A stretch of DNA of 6,560 bases from Alphaproteobacteria bacterium UBA3439 (GTDB lineage: Bacteria > Pseudomonadota > Alphaproteobacteria > Puniceispirillales > Puniceispirillaceae). Shown here piece by piece: positions 1 through 6,452 of the stretch. The notes under the pieces were generated by a model. It was not told the origin of the DNA. It worked only from the letters and a program-made list of their open reading frames with translations, and made no database searches. The stretch's first letter is position 1, and each line of letters starts with the position of its first letter. The stretch is taken from NCBI GenBank assembly GCA_002378605.1, contig DFSK01000045.1:1-6560 (forward strand). Direction: 5' to 3'. The translations under genes were made by a program, and so were the position numbers.

Positions 1-434
1 CCAAACAAGAAGGCGGCGAGGTTCTTTGTGGTGGCGAGACGGTTAGCCGTGACCATGATGGCTATTACATGACGCCTGCGGTCATTGGTGGCACGAAAAA
101 TGACTGGCGCATCAATCGCGAGGAAATGTTTGCACCAATCGCCTGTATCATCAAGGTTGGCTCTTATGACGAGGCGCTTGATGTCGTGAATGATACCGAT
201 TTTGGCCTGACATCGGGCATCATCACACGCTCGCTGGCGCGGGCAACTCATTTCCGCCGGAATGCGCAAACGGGTGTTGTTACGATTAACCTGCCAACCG
301 CAGGCACTGATTATCATGTGCCATTTGGCGGGCGTGGCAACAGCTCATATGGCCCGCGTGAACAGGGCAGCTATGCCGCAGAATTCTACACAATTGTGAA
401 AACCAGCTATATTGCCGCTGGCAAACCGGAATAA
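1..434 (+). CDS. Aldehyde dehydrogenase, alpha-ketoglutaric semialdehyde dehydrogenase-like (C-terminal part)
   Basis: This frame is open from the left edge (first full codon at base 3) to the TAA at 432-434, giving 143 visible residues, roughly the last third of a protein normally near 480 residues. The ATG at 69 is internal, not the start. Visible residues 40-46 (EEMFAPI) match the conserved cofactor-binding Glu-x-Phe region, with Ala where most ALDHs have Gly. The end, with PFGGRGNSSYGPREQG (visible residues 107-122) followed by AAEFYT and VKT, resembles the 2,5-dioxovalerate / alpha-ketoglutaric semialdehyde dehydrogenase group rather than generic ALDHs. Such enzymes oxidise the semialdehyde to 2-oxoglutarate with NAD(P)+ in the cytoplasm, as the last step of hydroxyproline, pentose and hexarate breakdown. 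The catalytic Cys and Glu lie outside the window. The family is very likely; the substrate is inferred from C-terminal resemblance. Confidence 0.88.
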   Translation, partial: KQEGGEVLCGGETVSRDHDGYYMTPAVIGGTKNDWRINREEMFAPIACIIKVGSYDEALDVVNDTDFGLTSGIITRSLARATHFRRNAQTGVVTINLPTAGTDYHVPFGGRGNSSYGPREQGSYAAEFYTIVKTSYIAAGKPE

Positions 435-435
435 T

Positions 436-1419
436 ATGATGCATCTCATCGACAATCTTCAATATGCAAATTGGTCAGAAAAAATCTTTCGGCAAATGCG
501 CGAAGGCGGTGTGGATGCGGTTCATGTCACCATCGCCTATCACGAAATGTTTCGCGAAACCGTTACCAATATCGAACAATGGAACCGGTGGTTCGAACGC
601 TATGCCGATCTGATTTTTCACGGCACGACCGGCGATGATGTGCGGCGCGCCAAACGCGAAGGCCGAACAGCGATCTTTTTCGGATTTCAAAACCCGTCAC
701 CGATTGAAGATGATATCGGACTTGTTGAAATTTGCCACAGCCTTGGCGTTCGCTTTATGCAGCTGACCTATAACAACCAGTCGCTTCTTGCCACGGGATG
801 TTATGAAGATGAAGATACCGGCATCACGCGGATGGGCCGCCAAGTCATCAAGGAAATGAACCGTGTTGGCATGGTTGTCGATATGAGCCATTCGGCCGAA
901 CGGTCAACGCTAGACGCCATTGAAATTTCGCAACGTCCAATTGCCATCACCCATGCCAACCCCTATTTCTGGCATCCGGCCAAACGCAATAAATCGAATG
1001 ATGTGCTTCGCGCCCTTGGCCAATCTGGTGGCATGTTGGGTTTTTCACTTTACCCACATCATTTAAAGGATAAATCAGATTGCCGTCTGACAAGCTTTTG
1101 CCAGATGATTGCCGACACTGCCGATTTGATGGGCATTGATAATATCGGCATCGGATCAGACCTTTGTCAGGATCAACCCGACAGTGTGGTTGAGTGGATG
1201 CGCGTTGGCAGATGGACAAAAGAAATTGATTATGGCGAAGGGTCAGCCAGCAATGCAGGCTTTCCTCCAATGCCAAGCTGGTTTATAGATAACCGTCATT
1301 TCGGAGCGATTGCAGCCGGACTAATCCAGCATGGCTTTTCGGAAAAAGATACAAATGCCGTTATGGGTGAAAACTGGCTTCGGTTTTATGATGAAAATTT
1401 TGGCGCAGAAACAGCCTGA
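436..1419 (+). CDS. Peptidase M19 (membrane/renal dipeptidase)-like protein with degenerate metal site
   Basis: This 327-residue protein has the M19 dipeptidase layout. MREGGVDAVHV (21-31) matches the early strand, VVDMSHS (147-153) and ITHAN (171-175) carry the two histidines that bind the second zinc (H152, H173), IGIGSD (237-242) supplies the conserved Asp, and GENWLRF (311-317) matches the C-terminal family motif. Active members also have an N-terminal His-x-Asp pair after Ile-Asp and a bridging Glu in the central strand. Here the N-terminus reads IDNLQYANW (5-13) and the central strand FFGFQN (81-86, Gln85 in place of Glu), so three of five expected metal ligands look absent. No signal peptide or membrane segment is visible. 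The ATG at 436 (or 439) is preferred over an in-frame ATG at 412, which would overlap the dehydrogenase by 23 bases; 436 is one base past its stop, with only a weak GGA upstream. The two genes are almost certainly co-transcribed. A single-metal hydrolase or a non-catalytic role are both possible. Confidence 0.87.
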   Translation: MMHLIDNLQYANWSEKIFRQMREGGVDAVHVTIAYHEMFRETVTNIEQWNRWFERYADLIFHGTTGDDVRRAKREGRTAIFFGFQNPSPIEDDIGLVEICHSLGVRFMQLTYNNQSLLATGCYEDEDTGITRMGRQVIKEMNRVGMVVDMSHSAERSTLDAIEISQRPIAITHANPYFWHPAKRNKSNDVLRALGQSGGMLGFSLYPHHLKDKSDCRLTSFCQMIADTADLMGIDNIGIGSDLCQDQPDSVVEWMRVGRWTKEIDYGEGSASNAGFPPMPSWFIDNRHFGAIAAGLIQHGFSEKDTNAVMGENWLRFYDENFGAETA

Positions 1420-1457
1420 CTAGGTTTCTTGGCCAAGCGAGCAAAGTGGTTTGATTG

Positions 1458-3224
1458 ATGAAAAAACCAGATATGAAACAAGAAAAACCTGCTGCATCGC
1501 CGCCGGTTCCGTCTGTTGCACTTCGCCCTGCCAGTCAGGTTATGACTTTGGCACGAATGGGATCATTTCATCAAAGCCGTCTTAGCTTTATGCGCGTTTT
1601 GCTGCGCCGTCTCAAAACCGAAAATTGGCAGTTCAAACAAAGTCGCTGGTTGATTGATGCCAACGGCGTTGGTGTTGCCACCTATGAAGCCATTGGCCCT
1701 GAGAGAAGCTATACATTGGTTGCCTTTGCGCATGATCTGCCAGCCGAAAAGCGATCAGATCGAGTCATCGCCGAAGCCTGGGATGCCACATTTACGCTTC
1801 ATGATGGAATCATAAGCGATGCCGATATTGAACGGCTTGGCCAGAATGTGCCGCTGCAAGAAGCTGGCCGCATTTCAGATGATGAATTTGTGCTGTCACG
1901 GGCAAACCGGTCGGTTCGGCTGTTTGACTATGTTCGTGACTGTCTTGCCGCTGGCACCCAGCCCGATCCTGCGACCATCGAGCCTATTGGCTATTTAATG
2001 CGCACAACGGCGGTTTATGGATCTGGAAAATTTGGCGCTGCTGACCGTGATATTTGGGCAAACCGGCCTGAATTTTCTGGCTCGTTCCAGCCTGAATTGC
2101 TTGCCGTCTGGCTGATCAGATCATTTACCATTGATATTGTCGAACATATGGCCGCGGTAAAAGCGCCGACAAAGGCGGTCAAGCTTGATCCAGATATTCG
2201 CCGCCGCATTGGCGTTGGCAATTCAACCGGTCTTGGCATGGCACCCTTCTTGATTAACCACCCGTCATTGATTCACGCATGGATCAATGCGCGTGAAACC
2301 GCTTTGGCACGCGTGCGGGCGGTTGCCGCAACTGATCAGGCTGGCCTATCCAGATTTTTAACGATGATTGCCAAAGCTGCCAAAAATGCCGACGAATGGA
2401 CAACCGACAGTCCCTATCAGCATGGCAAAACCCAGTCATTGCGCGATGATCTTGTCCGGCTTGACGCTTTCGTGCGCGGCATTGCCGCCGACATAGACCA
2501 GCCCTGGGACAACATCTATCGCTGGGGTGAGACCAATCTTAGCCTTGAAGGCCAAGAACAGCTCGTATCGCTGCTGCTCGAAGATCACGGCCCCCTGATT
2601 GACGATCTGGCGATTGGCATGGCGGCTGATGAGGCGGCGCATTTCCGTATTGATGGATCAATGCGCCTGTCGCGGCTACGCCAGATGATGGATACCGCCT
2701 ATAGCTGGACCAACGGCATTGATTATTCGCAAAATGATGCGCTGGCGCGGGTCTGGTATGTGTCTGAAGAAAAGCTTGAGCCGCGGCTTGGCGAACGGTT
2801 TGAAGAACCGATCGAACCTTACGAGCAACCGCTTGCCCCGGGTCGTGATGCCGTTCGGGTGATGAAGGCCATTGATCAATGGATCGAAACGCCAGCGAAA
2901 TCAGGCGAAGATAATGTTGCTGTATTTTTGCTGAAACATCCAGAACACCGGCATATTGTCCGTCGTATGCAAACCGTTTTTGCCCTTCCCTATGCCGAAA
3001 TTCAGGACAATACGATTTCAGCTGAAATGCAGCCAATTGATTTGCTTCGCTGTAAATTATCATTTTTTGGCGCGTCAAAATTTGACCCGCGTTCGGATCG
3101 CTGGTTACGCATTACGATGTATCAAGGCGCTCCTTTTCCCGATGAGCTGGCAATGCTAGACCCCGACCGTCTGTTTTATCCGCCGCTTGCCAGCATTGGC
3201 AGACCGGATCATGAAAGGGTATGA
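1458..3224 (+). CDS. Conserved-looking protein of unknown function (about 588 residues)
   Basis: I do not recognise a characterised family. The long frame, its tight placement and its four-base overlap with the next gene support a real gene. It starts at ATG 1458, 38 bases after the M19-like gene; a TTG at 1455 and an ATG at 1473 are in-frame alternatives, and no strong ribosome binding site separates them. The first 25 or so residues are Lys/Pro/Ala-rich and probably disordered. A basic segment with FMRVLLRR (about 44-51) follows, then LMRTTAVYGSGKFGAADR (about 180-197), then a small-residue loop GVGNSTGLGMAPF (about 252-264). There is no signal peptide and no convincing membrane helix, so it is probably a soluble cytoplasmic protein. 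I see no Walker A, zinc-finger or nucleotide-binding motif I would trust. Its fixed position before the DUF3726-like gene suggests a shared task; a complex is possible but inferred. Confidence 0.82.
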   Translation: MKKPDMKQEKPAASPPVPSVALRPASQVMTLARMGSFHQSRLSFMRVLLRRLKTENWQFKQSRWLIDANGVGVATYEAIGPERSYTLVAFAHDLPAEKRSDRVIAEAWDATFTLHDGIISDADIERLGQNVPLQEAGRISDDEFVLSRANRSVRLFDYVRDCLAAGTQPDPATIEPIGYLMRTTAVYGSGKFGAADRDIWANRPEFSGSFQPELLAVWLIRSFTIDIVEHMAAVKAPTKAVKLDPDIRRRIGVGNSTGLGMAPFLINHPSLIHAWINARETALARVRAVAATDQAGLSRFLTMIAKAAKNADEWTTDSPYQHGKTQSLRDDLVRLDAFVRGIAADIDQPWDNIYRWGETNLSLEGQEQLVSLLLEDHGPLIDDLAIGMAADEAAHFRIDGSMRLSRLRQMMDTAYSWTNGIDYSQNDALARVWYVSEEKLEPRLGERFEEPIEPYEQPLAPGRDAVRVMKAIDQWIETPAKSGEDNVAVFLLKHPEHRHIVRRMQTVFALPYAEIQDNTISAEMQPIDLLRCKLSFFGASKFDPRSDRWLRITMYQGAPFPDELAMLDPDRLFYPPLASIGRPDHERV

Positions 3225-3850
3225 GCTGGTCACTTGGTGAAATCGGCGCCCTTGCCACCAAGGCCGCACGCGGAAGCGGCATGGATTGGGGGCTTGCCGA
3301 CGAAGCTGGCTATGCCGTGAAATGGCTTCAACGCCGCCAATTGCCCGGTGTTGCCGCCCTATGTCGATATCTAAGCTGGCGGCAAACTGGCGAAATCACC
3401 ATCTGGCCCGATGATACAGCGCGCGATGGTCAATATTGTCCGATTGCCACTGGCGCGGCCTATGGTGATGGTGTGTTTGGGGATGAGATACAATTTGCCC
3501 GCGTCCGAACGCCGTTATTGCTAATCCCCTTTATCGCGCTTCGTGCCGCACACAGCCCTGTTTGCCTATCAATGGGCAATATCGTCTTTGCGCTGACCAA
3601 AGATAAATTTGGATTTTCAAAAAATGATACGGCGATTTTAATGGATGCGTCGGCCTGCCATATTTATGCAGCATCTGATGATGAGATTCCAGAGATGATC
3701 ACCATCGCCAATGCAGCAATTCCCCGCGTTCCGGTAACAGCATCTGCCTGTATCACCGTTTTGAATGGCTTTGCCAAAAACACCTATGCACCAGCAACCG
3801 AGGCGTCACGCCTTGCCGGTGCGGGCGCGGGGCTAAATGACAATGATTAG
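3221..3850 (+). CDS. DUF3726-like protein
   Basis: This 209-residue protein begins SLGEIGALATKAARGSG (4-20), continues with WGLADEAG (23-30) and ends TYAPATEASRLAGAGAG (188-204). I recognise this as the signature of DUF3726 proteins, a family of unknown function, from memory rather than a search. A short hydrophobic stretch around 97-109 (TPLLLIPFIALRA) looks more like a buried strand or helix than a membrane anchor. Cysteines at 48, 73, 115, 146 and 177 are scattered and form no obvious metal motif. The ATG at 3221 overlaps the preceding TGA as ATGA, and a purine-rich GAAAGGG lies just before it, so translation is probably coupled to that of the upstream 588-residue protein and the two made in linked amounts. 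It is the last gene of the plus-strand block. Its function is unknown. Confidence 0.86.
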   Translation: MSWSLGEIGALATKAARGSGMDWGLADEAGYAVKWLQRRQLPGVAALCRYLSWRQTGEITIWPDDTARDGQYCPIATGAAYGDGVFGDEIQFARVRTPLLLIPFIALRAAHSPVCLSMGNIVFALTKDKFGFSKNDTAILMDASACHIYAASDDEIPEMITIANAAIPRVPVTASACITVLNGFAKNTYAPATEASRLAGAGAGLNDND

Positions 3851-3923
3851 GCGGCTTTTCAGGCTATCGTCAATGACGTGACTGGCGTGCATGCATTGAT
3901 TTGATCAGCCCCGATAGGCGGTG
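3851..3923. other. Convergent intergenic gap with nested inverted repeats
   Basis: This short gap separates the converging plus- and minus-strand blocks, so it should hold termination signals for both. Two nested 6-base complementary arms are visible: CTATCG at 3864-3869 with CGATAG at 3912-3917, and TCAATG at 3870-3875 with CATTGA at 3894-3899. The arms on the left are adjacent; those on the right are separated by 12 bases. There is no clear T-run after either stem, so this is not a convincing intrinsic terminator and may be coincidental. Confidence 0.25.
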
Positions 3924-5360
3924 CTAGACAATGCCGCTGATGGTTTTGATCTCGAGAAATTCTTCAATGCCCCAAAACCCACCTTCACGACCAACGCCTG
4001 ATTGCTTATAGCCGCCAAACGGGCTTCCTGCCGCACGCGAGGCACCATTCACCTGAATCATGCCAGCGCGCAACCTTGCCGCAACCCGCCTGGCGCGCTC
4101 TTTATCACCCGTCTGGATATAGGCCGCCAACCCATAAGGCGTGTCATTGGCAAGGGCGATGGCTTCTTCCTCGCTGTCAAACGGCATTAGTGCCAGAACA
4201 GGGCCAAAAATCTCTTCGCGGATAATCGTCATATCGGCTGTCGCATCGGCAAAAACCGTTGGCTTTACGAACCAGCCACGATTCATGCCTTCAGGACGAC
4301 CAACGCCGCCAGCCACAAGTCTTGCCCCTTCGTCAATGCCAGTTTGAATCATGCTTTGCACCTTGTCGAATTGTGCTTCAGATACCAAAGGCCCGATGTG
4401 ATTACCTGAATTTGACGGTAGATCAACCTTGGTGGCGTTGGCCTGGGCAGCGGCAATTTCAACTGCCTGATCATAAACGCTTCGCTGAACCAGCATGCGT
4501 GTTGCCGCATTGCAGGACTGGCCTGTATTATTGAAACAGAAAGCCGCGCCCATGCGAACCGCCTTGTCGACGTCGCAATCATCAAAAACCAGATTTGGCG
4601 ATTTGCCACCAAGTTCAAGCGAAACGGTTTTCACAGTATCAGCGGCCGCCTTGCTGATCAAAATACCGGCCCGTGTTGAGCCGGTAAATGACACAACATC
4701 AATATCAGGATGTGATGATAAAATCGTGCCAACACCGGCGCCATCACCATTGACCATGTTAAATACGCCAGCCGGAAAACCAGCCTCATCAATCATTTCG
4801 GCAAAAAGAATGCTGGACATTGGCGCAATTTCAGACGGTTTCAGCACCATTGTGCAGCCTGCCGCCAACGCCGCACCAACCTTCAGAACAACCTGATTCA
4901 TCGGCCAATTCCATGGGGTAATCAACGCGGCAACACCAGCCGCCTCAAAGGCAATATCCTGACCTTCGACACCTTCACGCAATGGCCGTTGAAATTCCAT
5001 TGTGCCAAGCGCACGAATGAATGCCTTTAAATGGCTGATGCCAGATCCGGCCTGATCACTGACCGCCATATCAATTGGCGCACCCATTTCGGTTGAAATC
5101 GTCGCGCCCATTTCATCGTTGCGCGCGATATAGACATCAAGCAATTTTTGCAAATAGCCAGCGCGGTCAGCAGGGCTTGTCATCGACCATGCTGGAAAGG
5201 CGGCTTTGGCCGCGGCAATCGCCGCCTCGGTATCTTTGGCACCGCCAAGCGTAATTGTGGCAAACGCATCTTCGGTGGCTGGATTCAAAACAGGAAAGCT
5301 GTGCCCATCATGTGAAGGCACCCAAGATCCATTGATATAAAATTCGGTTTTATCCAGCAT
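3924..5360 (-). CDS. NAD(P)-dependent aldehyde dehydrogenase, complete
   Basis: This is a full-length 478-residue ALDH that should oxidise an aldehyde to the carboxylic acid in the cytoplasm. All key elements are visible: Asn151 in ITPWNWPM, Lys174 in the KPSE cofactor-binding motif, FTGSTRAG (225-232), the general base Glu249 in LELGGKSPN, the nucleophile Cys283 in NNTGQSCNAATR, and EEIFGPV (382-388), which contacts the nicotinamide ribose. The C-terminal PFGGYKQSGVGRE (447-459) is also typical. The start is well supported by GGAGG (5365-5369) four bases before the ATG. It is not a close copy of the dehydrogenase at the left edge: the two differ at the FGP/FAP motif and in their C-terminal tails. 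It is last in the minus-strand block, after an aminotransferase-like gene and a transporter, so an amine-derived aldehyde is a reasonable but unproven substrate. Confidence 0.95.
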   Translation of the reverse strand: MLDKTEFYINGSWVPSHDGHSFPVLNPATEDAFATITLGGAKDTEAAIAAAKAAFPAWSMTSPADRAGYLQKLLDVYIARNDEMGATISTEMGAPIDMAVSDQAGSGISHLKAFIRALGTMEFQRPLREGVEGQDIAFEAAGVAALITPWNWPMNQVVLKVGAALAAGCTMVLKPSEIAPMSSILFAEMIDEAGFPAGVFNMVNGDGAGVGTILSSHPDIDVVSFTGSTRAGILISKAAADTVKTVSLELGGKSPNLVFDDCDVDKAVRMGAAFCFNNTGQSCNAATRMLVQRSVYDQAVEIAAAQANATKVDLPSNSGNHIGPLVSEAQFDKVQSMIQTGIDEGARLVAGGVGRPEGMNRGWFVKPTVFADATADMTIIREEIFGPVLALMPFDSEEEAIALANDTPYGLAAYIQTGDKERARRVAARLRAGMIQVNGASRAAGSPFGGYKQSGVGREGGFWGIEEFLEIKTISGIV

Positions 5361-5364
5361 AAAG

Positions 5365-5369
5365 CCTCC
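5365..5369 (-). promoter_or_regulatory. Ribosome binding site of the aldehyde dehydrogenase
   Basis: The minus strand reads GGAGG four bases before the ATG at 5360. It is the clearest Shine-Dalgarno sequence in the window and fixes the start codon. Most other genes here have weak or no such site, so this gene may be translated more independently. Confidence 0.75.
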
Positions 5370-5435
5370 ACATTATGGTAGCGGTCGCCACATCGCGGCC
5401 ATTGCGTTTTTAGAAACTGGTTTATCTTGTCCGAG

Positions 5436-5449
5436 CCTGCGCCCGCAGG
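5436..5449. other. Perfect GC-rich hairpin in the dehydrogenase leader
   Basis: CCTGC (5436-5440) and GCAGG (5445-5449) are perfect complements around a four-base GCCC loop; the complementarity extends one further base pair inward. On the minus strand it would lie in the 5' leader of the aldehyde dehydrogenase mRNA, about 75 bases before the start codon. No T-run follows it on either strand, so it does not look like an intrinsic terminator. It may be a leader structure or chance. Confidence 0.3.
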
Positions 5450-5478
5450 GTAAAATTGCACCTTGCAAACAACTCTTG

Positions 5479-5501
5479 TCAAGCTATTGATAACTGCTTG
5501 A
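5479..5501. promoter_or_regulatory. Operator-like inverted repeat upstream of the aldehyde dehydrogenase
   Basis: TCAAGC (5479-5484) and GCTTGA (5496-5501) are exact inverted arms separated by 11 bases. The centre-to-centre spacing of 17 bases is near two helical turns and would suit a dimeric regulator. The dyad lies just downstream of a TATAAT on the minus strand, where a bound repressor could block transcription of the aldehyde dehydrogenase. The regulator is not in the window, and six-base arms can arise by chance in AT-rich sequence. Confidence 0.35.
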
Positions 5502-5504
5502 TAT

Positions 5505-5510
5505 ATTATA
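5505..5510 (-). promoter_or_regulatory. Candidate -10 box (TATAAT) for the aldehyde dehydrogenase
   Basis: The minus strand carries a perfect TATAAT in the 157-base gap before the aldehyde dehydrogenase. Transcription from it would give a leader of about 135 bases. No good -35 box is seen at the right distance, and the region is AT-rich. A separate perfect TTGACA lies on the same strand at 5477-5482 but lacks a good -10 partner (the best is an AATTTT about 19 bases away). Both are weak predictions; together they suggest the dehydrogenase can be transcribed separately from the upstream transporter. Confidence 0.3.
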
Positions 5511-5516
5511 ACTTGC

Positions 5517-6437
5517 TTAAGTTTTTGCCTTGCTGTGCTGAGCCAAGAAAATCCCGCCAAGCACCATAAGCAAAGCCACAAGATGATAGAGATACATGGT
5601 TTCGGACAAAATCAGCATTGCCAAAAAAGCCGCAAAGACAGGCACCATATTCACATAAAGTCCGGCGCGGTTGGCACCCACCAGTTCGACACCACGCATA
5701 TAGAATGTTTGCGACAGGATTGACGGAAAGACCGCTGCATAGAACAATAGCAGGCTGCCTTTGACCCCGGGAAGCACAAGATCGCCATTCGCATATTCGG
5801 CAATCAGGAACAGGCTACAGGTCAAAAAAGCACAAAAGGCGAAAAAACATAAAAGCAGAACCGGTGGCATTTCAAGCCGTTTTGCCAGCGCAACCGTATA
5901 GGCGCCATAGCAAAGACATGCAGCAACCATCAACAGATCACCCAGATTAAAACGAAGCGCCAGAATCGTGGCAAGGCTGCCAGTACTAACCAGAACCAGA
6001 ATACCGGTCAGCGATGAACAAAGGCCAAAAAATTGCAGCCAGCCAATGCGGGTTTGGTAAATCAGCCAGCCAAGCAACATAACAACAGCCGGGATCACCC
6101 CTTGCATAATACCAAGATTGACCGCGGTCGTATATTGCGCCGCATAGACAAGAAGCAGGCTAAAACCGGCAAGCCCGCCCCCACCCATGGCAAACACCCA
6201 ACGCCAGTTCTGTAAAGCCAACGGCACATAGCGCGGCAAGGTTTTGCGATATATCACCACCAAAATAAGAAACGCGCCAAGCCAGCGCAGTTGCATCAGC
6301 AAAACCGGCGAGATTTCGCCAACCGACATGCGCAATGCCACCGCATGACCTGCCCAGATCAGAGTTGCCATCAACAATACCGCATGCGCGCTGCCCCAAA
6401 AGCGGCCAAGAGCCGACACGCATTGCTGTTTGATCAT
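5517..6437 (-). CDS. DMT-family (EamA) transporter
   Basis: This 306-residue protein is strongly hydrophobic with about ten membrane segments in two repeated halves (roughly 17-150 and 165-300), the layout of EamA/DMT inner-membrane transporters. Family-like segments include TTAVNLGIMQGVIPAVVMLLGW (start near 103) at the end of the first half and the corresponding AGLYVNMVPVFAAFLA (258-273) in the second, each followed by a further hydrophobic helix. The C-terminus is basic (HSKAKT), as expected for a cytoplasmic end. Members export or import amino acids, amines and other metabolites; the substrate cannot be told from sequence. It starts 15 bases after the aminotransferase-like gene, with no clear ribosome binding site, so the two are probably co-transcribed. 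A four-codon ATG frame at 6448-6434 (stop TGA) overlaps the start and could couple translation, but this may be chance. Confidence 0.92.
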   Translation of the reverse strand: MIKQQCVSALGRFWGSAHAVLLMATLIWAGHAVALRMSVGEISPVLLMQLRWLGAFLILVVIYRKTLPRYVPLALQNWRWVFAMGGGGLAGFSLLLVYAAQYTTAVNLGIMQGVIPAVVMLLGWLIYQTRIGWLQFFGLCSSLTGILVLVSTGSLATILALRFNLGDLLMVAACLCYGAYTVALAKRLEMPPVLLLCFFAFCAFLTCSLFLIAEYANGDLVLPGVKGSLLLFYAAVFPSILSQTFYMRGVELVGANRAGLYVNMVPVFAAFLAMLILSETMYLYHLVALLMVLGGIFLAQHSKAKT

Positions 6438-6452
6438 GATATGGCCATAAGA

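Noticed and set aside
412..435. In-frame ATG at 412 as start of the M19-like gene
   Set aside because: It would overlap the dehydrogenase by 23 bases and add eight residues (MPLANRNN) that do not resemble the family; ATG 436/439 directly after the stop is more likely.
2539..3078. 179-codon open frame on the minus strand inside the 588-residue gene
   Set aside because: It lies wholly antisense to a well-supported gene, and its translation is rich in Arg, Gln, His and Pro without any motif, as expected for a shadow frame.
4495..4896. 133-codon plus-strand frame inside the aldehyde dehydrogenase
   Set aside because: It is antisense to the catalytic core of a clear ALDH, and its Ser/Pro/Ala-rich translation has no family features.
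1..5360. The two aldehyde dehydrogenases as a recent duplication
   Set aside because: Their C-terminal regions differ clearly (FAPI versus FGPV; GGRGNSSYGPREQG versus GGYKQSGVGREGG), so they belong to different subfamilies.
5361..5460. Riboswitch in the aldehyde dehydrogenase leader
   Set aside because: Apart from one short hairpin I could find no conserved core matching a riboswitch class I know.
5510..5523. AACTT-GCTT-AAGTT hairpin followed by Ts on the plus strand, as a terminator
   Set aside because: The stem is only five AT-rich pairs, it overlaps the transporter stop codon, and the T-run is on the strand with no gene ending there.
5285..5581. 98-codon minus-strand frame spanning the gap between transporter and dehydrogenase
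   Set aside because: It overlaps the ends of both real genes in another frame, has no ribosome binding site, and shows no recognisable motif.
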